In this document: positions 48,247 through 56,397 of the stretch, one piece after another | How positions within the stretch are numbered: the first letter of the stretch is position 1 | Layout: every line of letters begins with the position of its first letter | Origin: Acidobacteria bacterium Ga0077551 | Lineage (GTDB): Bacteria; Pseudomonadota; Alphaproteobacteria; Caulobacterales; Hyphomonadaceae | Direction: 5' to 3' | Assembly (NCBI GenBank): GCA_001464545.1 | Contig: LNFC01000018.1 | Span: 98,554 to 162,553, forward strand | DNA: 64,000 nucleotides | The notes under the pieces: model-generated | The model's database searches: none | Told to the model about the DNA's origin: nothing | What the model saw: only the letters and a program-made list of their open reading frames with translations | Made by a program: the position numbers and the translations under genes

Positions 48247-49680
48247 ATGCCGAAGGCCGGCGAGCGCACAACAGGTTCGGCGGCGAGCACCGCACGTCAC
48301 GCCGCGCAGCTGCGCCCGCGGCTCGGCGCTCTGGACATCGCCGTGCAGCTGTGGCGCGCCAGATGGCTGATGCTGGCCGTGTTCGCGCCGCTGTGCGCGG
48401 TGGGCCTCGCGATCGCATTTGCGTTGCCGCAGAGCTTCACGGCAACCTCGCGGATACTGGTGACGTCAGGCGATACGTTTGCCTACGGAGCAGCGGACGT
48501 GTCGGCGCCGGGCGAACTGGAGTTGCTGCGTAGCCCGGTCGTGGCACAAACGGCGCTGGCGAAAGTGACCCTGGCGCGCGCCTATCCGGATATTGCGCAC
48601 GGATGCCGGCCAGAAGCCTGTGAGGGGCTTGGAATCGCCGCGATTTCGCGCAGCCTGTCTGCGGCCGCAGCAGACTCGAACCCGGTGATCACCGCTGAGT
48701 TCCGGCACGCCCAGGCGGGAATGTCCGCCGAGATGCTGAATGCGCTGATCGAGGCCTATCTGGCTTACCGCGCGGACATCCATACCGACACCCAGACCGA
48801 TGATTTCCGCGAGCAGCGCGAGCGTTTCGAGCAAGACCTTGCCGAGGCGGATCAGGCCATCCGGGCCTATCTCGAATCCAACAACCTGACCGACCTGGCC
48901 GCAGAGCGCGATACCCTCCGGGCGCTGTACCAGTCTGCCAGCGGAGAGCTACTGGTGGCGCAGTCGCGATTGCGGCAGGCAGAAGCGCAGCTTGAGAATT
49001 ACCGTACTCAGATTGAATCCATCGCGCCGGAGCAGGATCTCTATGTCGAAGATTCGAGTCAGCAGACGCTGCTGGAGCTGCAAATGGAGCGGCGCGAAAA
49101 GCTGTCACGCTACCGCGCCGATTCGCGCGTGATCCAGGAACTCGACAAGCGGATCGAGCAGGCGGCGGCGTTTCTTGACACGCGCGGTGATGCGGGCGGG
49201 ATTGTGAGGCGGGGGCCCAATCCGCTTTACCAGCAGGTCGAAGCCTCGATTGCGACGCTGCGGTCTGAAGTGCAGGCCTTGCGCGGGCAGGTGGCCGAGC
49301 TGAAATCCCAGATCACCGCGTTCGAAGGGCGCCAGCGCCGTCTGGTCGAACTGGAGCCGGCCCTTCAGGAACTGGAACGCAGCCGGCTGGTTGCGGAGAA
49401 GGCGGCCTTTGCGTTCTCCGAACGGGAAGTCGACGCCCGCGCGCGCAGCGAGATGACGCAGCGCGGCGCCAGTGCCATCCGCGTGCTGGAGCCGGCAACG
49501 CCGCCGGTGGAGGGCGTCAGCCTGAAACTGCCGGCGATCATTCTGACCCTGATCCTCGCTGCTCTGGCGGCGCTGGCCGCAGGCCTGGTGCGCGCCATGA
49601 CCCGCAGCGGGTTTGCAACGCCCGGATCGGTGGAGCGTACGCTCGGCCTTCCGGTGCTTGCCGCTATCCAGAAGTATTAA
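48247..49680 (+). CDS. Wzz/GumC-type polysaccharide chain-length protein
   Basis: This 477-residue inner-membrane protein has two transmembrane segments (about residues 45-65 and 435-458). Between them lies a long periplasmic coiled-coil region, rich in RLRQAEAQLENYRTQIES- and LEPALQELERSRL-type heptads, typical of GumC/ExoP co-polymerases. The ATG at 48247 has AGGA upstream; an ATG at 48178 lacks any ribosome site. It is followed after 11 bases by the BY-kinase-like gene, so kinase and periplasmic part are split over two genes, as in some Gram-positives. Confidence 0.87.
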   Translation: MPKAGERTTGSAASTARHAAQLRPRLGALDIAVQLWRARWLMLAVFAPLCAVGLAIAFALPQSFTATSRILVTSGDTFAYGAADVSAPGELELLRSPVVAQTALAKVTLARAYPDIAHGCRPEACEGLGIAAISRSLSAAAADSNPVITAEFRHAQAGMSAEMLNALIEAYLAYRADIHTDTQTDDFREQRERFEQDLAEADQAIRAYLESNNLTDLAAERDTLRALYQSASGELLVAQSRLRQAEAQLENYRTQIESIAPEQDLYVEDSSQQTLLELQMERREKLSRYRADSRVIQELDKRIEQAAAFLDTRGDAGGIVRRGPNPLYQQVEASIATLRSEVQALRGQVAELKSQITAFEGRQRRLVELEPALQELERSRLVAEKAAFAFSEREVDARARSEMTQRGASAIRVLEPATPPVEGVSLKLPAIILTLILAALAALAAGLVRAMTRSGFATPGSVERTLGLPVLAAIQKY

Positions 49681-49691
49681 GGTGCACCGGG

Positions 49692-50378
49692 ATGCGTGAC
49701 CTGAGGCAAGACCTTTCAAGCCTTTGGCGGATTGCCGCGCAAGTGCAGCCGGCAAAAGGCGGCCGTGTGATCCTGTTCATGTCGGCGCACAAGGGCGAAG
49801 GCACGAGCAGTGTTGCGGCCTCGTTCGCGATGATTGCCGCCAGCCGCGCCGCGCGCACGGCCTGGATCGTCGATCTCGATATCCGGCGGAATTATCAGTA
49901 CACGTCGTTTGCGCAAGGCATCGTCAAGGATGCCGGACGGCCCGGACATGCGCTGGATGCCTCGCTCGGCGCGGAGCAGATCTACACCGTCGCGGGCCAT
50001 GAGACCGACGTGTCCTATGGCAAGCTCCTCAACGCACACCAGATCGAGGGCCAGCGGCTGCTCGTGACCCGGTTTCGCAGTGACCGGCTGGCGCCGGGCC
50101 AGAAGGTGCAGCTGCGCACGGCGCCCGGCTGGTGGTCGGCGCTGCGGGCGGCGGCGGACTGGGTGATCATCGACGCCCCCTGTCTCGAGCGGACCCGGGC
50201 AGGGCTCGCCTTCGTGGCGCAGGCGGACGGCGTGGTGCTCGTGGTCAAGGCCGACGACACGCCTGCCGCCGACGTGACCGCGCTGCGTCAGGATGTCGAG
50301 GCCCATGGGGGCACGGTCATCGGCGTGGTGATGAACCGCGTCCAGGATGATGCCCGCCTGGCCGGCCGGTTCGGCTGA
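49692..50378 (+). CDS. BY-kinase-like P-loop ATPase for polysaccharide export
   Basis: This 228-residue protein resembles the cytoplasmic half of bacterial tyrosine kinases. The Walker A-type loop is SAHKGEGTSSVA, in which the conserved Lys of GKT/GKS is replaced by Thr. The Walker A' strand is AWIVDLDIRR and a later strand is DWVIIDAP. No C-terminal tyrosine cluster is present. It may regulate chain length without kinase activity. It follows the Wzz-like gene by 11 bases. Confidence 0.72.
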   Translation: MRDLRQDLSSLWRIAAQVQPAKGGRVILFMSAHKGEGTSSVAASFAMIAASRAARTAWIVDLDIRRNYQYTSFAQGIVKDAGRPGHALDASLGAEQIYTVAGHETDVSYGKLLNAHQIEGQRLLVTRFRSDRLAPGQKVQLRTAPGWWSALRAAADWVIIDAPCLERTRAGLAFVAQADGVVLVVKADDTPAADVTALRQDVEAHGGTVIGVVMNRVQDDARLAGRFG

Positions 50379-50528
50379 CGCGCAACGGCGGCCCGGGCTC
50401 AGCGCTGCGACCGGAGATCCGTTGAAAAAGCTCAGGCAACCGTCCGGCGGAGGCAGTTGGCCGCGATATCAGCCGCGCGAAGGCCTTGCGAAGCGCGGGG
50501 GCTTTCAATAGACCCCTGTTTTCGCGTT

Positions 50529-50618
50529 GGAGAGGTGGCCGAGTGGTCGAAGGCGCGCCCCTGCTAAGGGCGTATACCTTTACGGGTATCGAGGGTTCGA
50601 ATCCCTTCCTCTCCGCCA
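50529..50618 (+). tRNA. tRNA-Ser (anticodon GCU)
   Basis: This 90-base class II tRNA has the acceptor stem GGAGAGG (50529-50535) paired with CCTCTCC (50608-50614), then G and an encoded CCA. The anticodon stem CGCCC/GGGCG encloses CTGCTAA, giving GCU for AGU/AGC serine codons. A long variable arm (GTATACC...GGGTATC) and GGTTCGAATCC T-arm are present. Confidence 0.97.
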
Positions 50619-50971
50619 CGAATTTTTCATAAGCTACTGAAACTTATGGACTTTGTGCAGCGCCTCGATTCCGCGTCCCCACATTCGTCCCCGCACTTTG
50701 CGGCGGCTTGGGGCGGTTTCCGGCGCTTGAGGGCGATTGTCAGCGAATTGTCTTGGCAGTTGGTTGAACTGTCTTCGAGGAAATGATGCGCCTCGACCGC
50801 TCCAGCATCCCCAGCAGCTTCTCGCTGCCTCACCAGTCGCTCATCCAGCAGCATGAACCGGACCATCCGCGGCGGGCCTACCGGCGCAAGCCCACCCCAG
50901 TAGACGTGATGATCTGGGTAGCGGTTGCGTCGGCGCGGCGTAAACGGGCATTGATCCCCTTCCGAGGGGTT
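50619..50971. other. 353-base gap after tRNA-Ser, no clear gene
   Basis: No convincing coding sequence is seen. A minus-strand open frame of 79 codons (50627-50866), with KCGDECGDAESRRC near its end, recalls sequence often found beside tRNA-linked integrases, but there is no integrase motif (no R-H-R-Y). It may be a remnant of an old insertion at the tRNA 3' end. Otherwise I see nothing in it. Confidence 0.35.
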
Positions 50972-52588
50972 TCAGTAGGCAACCGAAAGCTGGAAAAATT
51001 GCCGCCAGTCCCTGTCGACCTCGTCATAGGGAGTCCGGGTCAGGGGCTTTGCCATCTCGACCCGCGCAGAGATGCTGTCAAACAAGGATACGCGCATCCC
51101 CAGCCCGGCCGAGGACAGATCTTCCTTTTCCCAAGCCGCTGGGGCCGCATTCCAGACAGCCGCTATATCATAGAACGTATAGCCCTGCAGGAAGGAGATG
51201 ACTTCGCTCTCCGGCGCGAAACCGGCTCGCAGTTCGATTTGTCCGCCTACACCCCGGTCGCCTGTCAGTTCTCCATACCGGTAGGCTCGGCCCAGATCCG
51301 GCCCGCCAACCGAAAACTCTTCCGACAGGAGCAGAGGTTCATCACTAAACTGTCCCGAGACGTCGGCATACACTCCGAAATACCGGCCGATGTCACGGTA
51401 GTGCGAGAGGTAGGCATCGATTTTGACAAACGTGGCATCCGCGTCGAACCGGGATCTGTTTGTTGCCGACTTGCCGGACGCGCCGAGAACATCGAGACCC
51501 GACGAGATCTTTACCGAATAGCGCGTGCTCGCCGACTCGCGGGAGCGTGTTCCGCGCAGGCCAAGACGCGCGACGCGCAATTCGTCCTGGTACCCGCCGC
51601 CCGTTGTCCAGTTGTTCTCCTGATGCTGAACATCCAGTCCGGCAAAGAACCAGACCGACTGCGAGCGGCGCAGCTGGAGCGGGCGCTCATACCGGGTCCA
51701 GATCCCAACCGACTCGCCGCCTTGATCCTGATCATTTGGATCATAACCGCCGCCCGAAAAGGACGCGCTCAGTCCAGTCCGCAAGCGGTCACCGCTCGCA
51801 AAGGCGTAAGTGTAACCCGCCGCCAACTGCGTGAATTCGCTGGGGTCTTCCGGCGTGGTGAACAGATTGAGTGAAGCCTGGTCCCCGGCAAGGAAGATCG
51901 AATTGCGAAGGTAGGTCGTGTAGGCTTGAAGCGGCCCTGACCGTTCCCAACCCCAATTGTTCAGGCCGGCGAAAACGCGGTCCTCGTCGAACTCGGTTTG
52001 AAGCACCAGTTCGTGCTGACGTGGATCGTCCGGGTCCGGACGGACTTGCGATGTGACGGTCAGCCCGGGAATTTCTCTCAAATGCGTCAGACGGGCTTCG
52101 ATATCCACCAGCTTTGCGAGCGAGGCGTCGGCGAGATCTTCAACCAGTGGACGGACGAGGTCCGTGCGTTCGCCATCTACCCTTACGCTCGATATCTGCC
52201 CTTCGAAGACGGTGATATTCGCAACGCCGGTTGAAAGGTCCTGGGCCCCGACGACGGCCTGCGAAAGGAAAAAACCCTCGCTTCGGTACAGGCTCGTGAT
52301 CCGTTCCGCGATCTCGGTAATGTCCTGAAGATCAACCGGCTTCGCGAGCTTGTCCGTGTAGGTATCAGCAAGCCTTTCCTTCGGAAATGCTGAAGCCCCG
52401 GAAATAGTCACGCCCAGAAGGTTCGATGTAGCAGGACCGCCCCCTGACGCAAAAGCGGTCGTCTCAACCGTGCGTCGCAGTTCCAGTGTTTGTGCGTCAG
52501 CCACACCTGCAGCCGCGGCGCACACGGCGCTGCCGGAAGCCAACAGTGCCAGCAGGGATCGATCCAGGATTTGCTTCGGCAAGCCCAA
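50972..52588 (-). CDS. two-partner secretion outer-membrane transporter, TpsB (ShlB/FhaC/HecB) family
   Basis: This 538-residue protein has a signal peptide (about 1-32), one POTRA domain (about 55-130; NLLGVTISGASAFPKERL, RSEGFFLSQAVV) and a C-terminal Omp85-like 16-strand barrel. A LNNWGWERSGP segment starts the barrel, and FSVGGPDLGRAYRYGE sits where the VRGY motif of the L6 loop is expected. It ends in an aromatic (QLSVAY), as barrel proteins do. TpsB proteins export or activate a partner exoprotein. The start is TTG at 52588, as no ATG precedes the signal peptide; this is the weakest point of the model. No large TpsA gene is adjacent. Confidence 0.82.
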   Translation of the reverse strand: MGLPKQILDRSLLALLASGSAVCAAAAGVADAQTLELRRTVETTAFASGGGPATSNLLGVTISGASAFPKERLADTYTDKLAKPVDLQDITEIAERITSLYRSEGFFLSQAVVGAQDLSTGVANITVFEGQISSVRVDGERTDLVRPLVEDLADASLAKLVDIEARLTHLREIPGLTVTSQVRPDPDDPRQHELVLQTEFDEDRVFAGLNNWGWERSGPLQAYTTYLRNSIFLAGDQASLNLFTTPEDPSEFTQLAAGYTYAFASGDRLRTGLSASFSGGGYDPNDQDQGGESVGIWTRYERPLQLRRSQSVWFFAGLDVQHQENNWTTGGGYQDELRVARLGLRGTRSRESASTRYSVKISSGLDVLGASGKSATNRSRFDADATFVKIDAYLSHYRDIGRYFGVYADVSGQFSDEPLLLSEEFSVGGPDLGRAYRYGELTGDRGVGGQIELRAGFAPESEVISFLQGYTFYDIAAVWNAAPAAWEKEDLSSAGLGMRVSLFDSISARVEMAKPLTRTPYDEVDRDWRQFFQLSVAY

Positions 52589-52731
52589 GGCCAGCGTCCA
52601 ATTCGAAGTAGCGTCAATTAACCTTGCTTTGGGCTGATTTCATGAAAGTTCGATTAAGTTGGGTGATCGGCTTAATTTTTCAGCAGGGTGGATGTGGTTT
52701 GGTCCTCGCTGTTCAAAGCCGAGGAAGCATA

Positions 52732-53745
52732 ATGCCGCATTACCTTAAGTTCGTTCTCGCCTGCATGGGGCTGGCGATGACGTGGCTGGCCCAGCCAGCC
52801 CTTGCAAAAGGCGAAGAGTGGCAGCTTTCGAGCCCCAGCGGGATTGTACGCGTCATGCTGCCCGGGGAGGCGATCACCAAGGGCAAGGACGGAATGAGTC
52901 TGCCCAAAGGTACGATCGTAACGACCGGCCGGGAGAGTTCTGTAATCCTTTCCAACGGTGCCCAGAAGATCGATCTGGCTGCTGATACGCGCTTGACGGT
53001 CGCAGAAAGCTCGGGCGGCATGACCACCATCCGCCAGGACGCCGGGGCCGCGTTCTACCAGGTGGACAGCAAGGCCATGCCGCACTTCCGGGTGGATACG
53101 GCGCTGCTGGCCGCTGTGGTCAAGGGCACCGGGTTTACCGTCTCTGCCGGCCCTGACGCGGATGTCGTGCACGTCGCTCACGGACTTGTTGAAGTGAGCT
53201 TGCAGCAGGGCGGCGGAGCTGTGGATGTGGCCCCCGGAGAAACGGCGCGAGTCAAGCGCGCCAATCCTTTCGAGATTGGCGTCGCAGGATCCAAGGAAGC
53301 CACAGCCGCGCCAGCTGCGCTCTCCATTCCGCCCATCGACTACGCGGAAGCTTCGGGCAATTTGTTGCAGTCTGAAAGCGGCCCTGGCGACGCAGCCAAG
53401 GGCAAGCCGGACGGCTTGCCGGAAGCGGCCGGCACGGAACAGGGCAACCAGGGTGAACAGCGGCAGAATTTCAATGCAGCAGCGGTGTCTGCGGCACAAG
53501 GCGGCGCCGGCAATGCAAATGGCGCTGGCAATGCTGAGGGAGCTGCAAACGGAGACGGTTCCGGCAACGGCAATGGCGGCGGAGCTCCGAGCGGAGAAGG
53601 TGCCGGGAACGGCAATGGCGGCGGAGCCCCAAGCGGAGAAGGTGCCGGCAACGGCAACGGCGCGGCAGGCGGCAATGGCGCTGGGGATGGCGGCGGGAAC
53701 TCCGGCGGAGGCAATCCTGAGCCGCCACGAGGCCCCAGGCGGTGA
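52732..53745 (+). CDS. FecR-domain protein with Gly/Asn-rich C-terminal repeats
   Basis: This 337-residue protein has a signal peptide (PHYLKFVLACMGLAMTWLA region), a FecR domain at about residues 40-185 (VKGTGFTVSAGPDADVVHVAHGLVEVSL), a linker, then a tail of Gly, Asn, Ala and Glu with two near-identical 14-residue repeats (GNGNGGGAPSGEGA). FecR domains usually sense or bind in the periplasm. The tail looks like a surface-exposed or secreted linker. GAGGAA at 52721-52726 supports the ATG at 52732. The stop overlaps the GTG start of the CHASE2 gene. Confidence 0.82.
   Translation: MPHYLKFVLACMGLAMTWLAQPALAKGEEWQLSSPSGIVRVMLPGEAITKGKDGMSLPKGTIVTTGRESSVILSNGAQKIDLAADTRLTVAESSGGMTTIRQDAGAAFYQVDSKAMPHFRVDTALLAAVVKGTGFTVSAGPDADVVHVAHGLVEVSLQQGGGAVDVAPGETARVKRANPFEIGVAGSKEATAAPAALSIPPIDYAEASGNLLQSESGPGDAAKGKPDGLPEAAGTEQGNQGEQRQNFNAAAVSAAQGGAGNANGAGNAEGAANGDGSGNGNGGGAPSGEGAGNGNGGGAPSGEGAGNGNGAAGGNGAGDGGGNSGGGNPEPPRGPRR
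53563..53646 (+). repeat. 42-bp in-frame tandem repeat in the FecR gene
   Basis: Two 42-base units (53563-53604 and 53605-53646) differ at only three or four positions, and a partial third unit begins at 53647. They encode the 14-residue Gly/Asn-rich repeats. Near-identical tandem units in frame can change copy number by slippage. Confidence 0.85.
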
Positions 53746-56141
53746 GCGCTCCTGCCTCTCGGTTCGGCGCGAGACGCACTATTCAGATGGCAGCAGGCCT
53801 GCAAGGCTTCATCCTTGCCGGTTTGCTGCTCGCAGTCGTTTCATTTTCTTCCATAGCAACCAACCTGGATTCCGGCCTCGCCGCGATCCGAATGGATGTT
53901 CTGAAAAGACAGCCGAGCGGCAATCTCACAATCGTAAAAATTGATCCCGCAAGCCTGAAAACGGCCGGTGACTGGCCATGGCCCCGCGAGCGCTATGCGG
54001 AGGTGTTGAGCAATCTCAATGCTGCGGGCGCAGGCATGATAGCGTTCGATGTCGATTTCAGCGCCCGGTCCACACCGGAAGGCGATGCAGCCCTCAAGTT
54101 GGCCATCGACGAAAATCCCGGCTGGATCGTCTTGCCGGTCTTTCTCCAGCGAGACTACGAACACAAAAACTCGCCGTTCGGACAGATCGGCGAAAATGCT
54201 GTCCTGGGCAGCGTCAATATCGAGCTGTCAAAAGATGGCCGTGCACGGACATATCGGCGCGGCCACTTCCTCGGAGGCGCCTACTATCCCACCCTCGGCG
54301 GGCTGCTTGCTGGCGCTGAGCCGGGCGACGTTCGCGATTTCCAGATCGATTTTGGGATCGAGGCCGGCAAGATCGATACGATCAGCTTTGAAGACGTCCT
54401 CAATGACCGGTTCGACAAGTCTCTCGTCGAGAACAGGAACATACTGATCGGCGCAACGGCGATCGAACTGGGCGATCTTGTTGCCACTCCTCACGCAGCG
54501 GTAGTCCCCGGCGTCTACATTCATGCTCTGGGATACGAAAGCCTGCTTCAAGGTCGCGCACTCGTCAGCCCTCCCCTGTGGATGTCGTTTGCGGCGGGGC
54601 TGCTTGTTCTCATAGTTGGCGTCTGGATGAGCTTGACCCGAAAGCTCGCCCTGAACGTGTCCGTCCAGGCCGGTATCGCTCTTGTGGCTGTTGGGGGCTC
54701 CTTCGTACTGCAGGCTGTCTATCCCCTCAGCATCATGGTAGCCCCGGTACTCTTCGCGACTGCATGGAATGTAGGCCACGCGGTCCAGCGGCTCTATCAC
54801 CGCAAGGAAACCCAGCTGATCGAGCAGAAATCTGCCTACCTAAAGCATATGGTTCGGCACGATTCCGAGACAGGCCTTCCCAACCGCACCGCGCTTCTCG
54901 AAGATCTCAACCAAAGGCCGCGCACGGATCGTGGAACAACTGTTGTGCTGATCGTTTTCGGGATCGACCGGTTTCGCGAGCTGAGGGGCGCATTTGGATA
55001 TGCCAACGCCGATGCCTTGGTTCGCAAGCTGGCAGATAACTTGAAACAGCGCAAAGTCGCTGATGAGGCCTATCGTCTCGATAGGTCGACCGTCGCCGTC
55101 TGGGTCGAGGCAGAGAGTGAACATCTGATCGAGACAAAGATTGAGCAGATTTGCGCGCTCTCAACTCTGCCGGTTGTCATCGCCGGACAAACGGTCAACC
55201 TGTCCATTCGCGCGGGCGTGTCGATGGTTGGCGCAGGAAACGAGCAGGCAGAAGTGGAGCTCGAAAATGCCGTCCTCGCGCTCGATCAAGCGCGAAAACT
55301 GAGCAAGACGATTGTGCACTGGGAGGCAGCCAGTTCAGAAGACCCCAAGCTGAAACTCGCGATGCTCAATGATATCATCACAGGCATCGAACGGAATGAG
55401 TTTGAAGTTGTCTACCAGCCAAAATACTCCTCGCACGAAGGACAGTTTACGGATCTCGAGGCGCTGATCCGCTGGAACCATCGCCGCTTCGGCTTTATTG
55501 CCCCGAGTTCGTTTATCGCGACGGCGGAAGAGACCGGCGCCATTGACCAGCTGACGCTCTGGGTAGCGGCGCAGGTGATCCGGGACCAAGCTTACATGAG
55601 GCTCGAAGGCGTTGACGTTGCAATCGCGATCAACGTCTCCGGCAAATCCATCTGCGATCTCGTTTTTTGTGACCGGCTGCTGCAGCTGATCACAAGCTCC
55701 AACGCCCGCATAACAATCGAAATCACGGAAACGGCTGTCATCGACCGCCCCGAGCTGGCGATTCAGGGGATCGCCAAATTTCGGAACAATGGCATCAGGT
55801 TGTCGATCGATGATTACGGCGCCGGCCAATCCTCACTCGTTTACCTGAAGACTCTTGAGGCGCATGAACTCAAACTCGACCGTTCGATGATTCTCGATGT
55901 CACGAGCAGCCAGAGAGATCGGCTGATCCTGAAATCGACCATCGAACTGGCTCATGCGCTCGGCATGGAAGTCGTTTGCGAAGGCGTTGAAGACCCGGAG
56001 ACGTTTGCGGTTCTTGAAACGCTGGGATTCAACAAGTTCCAGGGGTTCTACTTCGCCCGGCCCATGTCGCTCGACAGCGCTCTCGAGCTGTTCAGTTCGC
56101 AGTCTGGTTCGTTGCGACAGCGCCGGACAGCGGTGTCCTGA
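53742..56141 (+). CDS. CHASE2-GGDEF-EAL protein, probable c-di-GMP phosphodiesterase
   Basis: This 799-residue membrane sensor has an N-terminal anchor (about 20-40), a CHASE2 extracytoplasmic domain (about 45-275, with GLQ... and FDVDFSARS), three more membrane segments (about 280-345), a degenerate GGDEF domain (the motif position reads LDRST, 446-450) and an intact EAL domain. EAL residues present are Glu573 in DLEALIRW, Asn631, Glu663, Asp690-Asp691 in IDDYGAG, Lys711, Glu748 and Gln767. It should therefore hydrolyse c-di-GMP in response to envelope signals. Its GTG overlaps the FecR stop. Confidence 0.9.
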   Translation: MSAPASRFGARRTIQMAAGLQGFILAGLLLAVVSFSSIATNLDSGLAAIRMDVLKRQPSGNLTIVKIDPASLKTAGDWPWPRERYAEVLSNLNAAGAGMIAFDVDFSARSTPEGDAALKLAIDENPGWIVLPVFLQRDYEHKNSPFGQIGENAVLGSVNIELSKDGRARTYRRGHFLGGAYYPTLGGLLAGAEPGDVRDFQIDFGIEAGKIDTISFEDVLNDRFDKSLVENRNILIGATAIELGDLVATPHAAVVPGVYIHALGYESLLQGRALVSPPLWMSFAAGLLVLIVGVWMSLTRKLALNVSVQAGIALVAVGGSFVLQAVYPLSIMVAPVLFATAWNVGHAVQRLYHRKETQLIEQKSAYLKHMVRHDSETGLPNRTALLEDLNQRPRTDRGTTVVLIVFGIDRFRELRGAFGYANADALVRKLADNLKQRKVADEAYRLDRSTVAVWVEAESEHLIETKIEQICALSTLPVVIAGQTVNLSIRAGVSMVGAGNEQAEVELENAVLALDQARKLSKTIVHWEAASSEDPKLKLAMLNDIITGIERNEFEVVYQPKYSSHEGQFTDLEALIRWNHRRFGFIAPSSFIATAEETGAIDQLTLWVAAQVIRDQAYMRLEGVDVAIAINVSGKSICDLVFCDRLLQLITSSNARITIEITETAVIDRPELAIQGIAKFRNNGIRLSIDDYGAGQSSLVYLKTLEAHELKLDRSMILDVTSSQRDRLILKSTIELAHALGMEVVCEGVEDPETFAVLETLGFNKFQGFYFARPMSLDSALELFSSQSGSLRQRRTAVS

Positions 56142-56397
56142 ACACAGCTACCTCCTTTGCGTGCCCGCTCGGTCCCGGGGATACCCGGCTTTGCGGTCTC
56201 TTTTGAGCGCCAGACTGCTCAATTCGCCACAAATTTGCCTTATCGGTCGGTGACGGACGCGCCAACGCATTCTGCGGTCGATTTCAGCTCAATTCGCAAC
56301 CATCCGGCGCTTCATTCATTGAATAAGCTGCTGAGATGTTGCGCTGCAGCATGATGGCGCCGGATATGTGGTTGAATGACGGGCTCAGGAGTGTGAT

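Noticed and set aside
50317..50619. 100-codon minus-strand frame containing ERKGFEPSIPVK
   Set aside because: This is the well-known spurious frame read through the complement of tRNA-Ser.
50783..51874. 363-codon plus-strand frame
   Set aside because: It is antisense to the TpsB barrel and has no recognisable family features.
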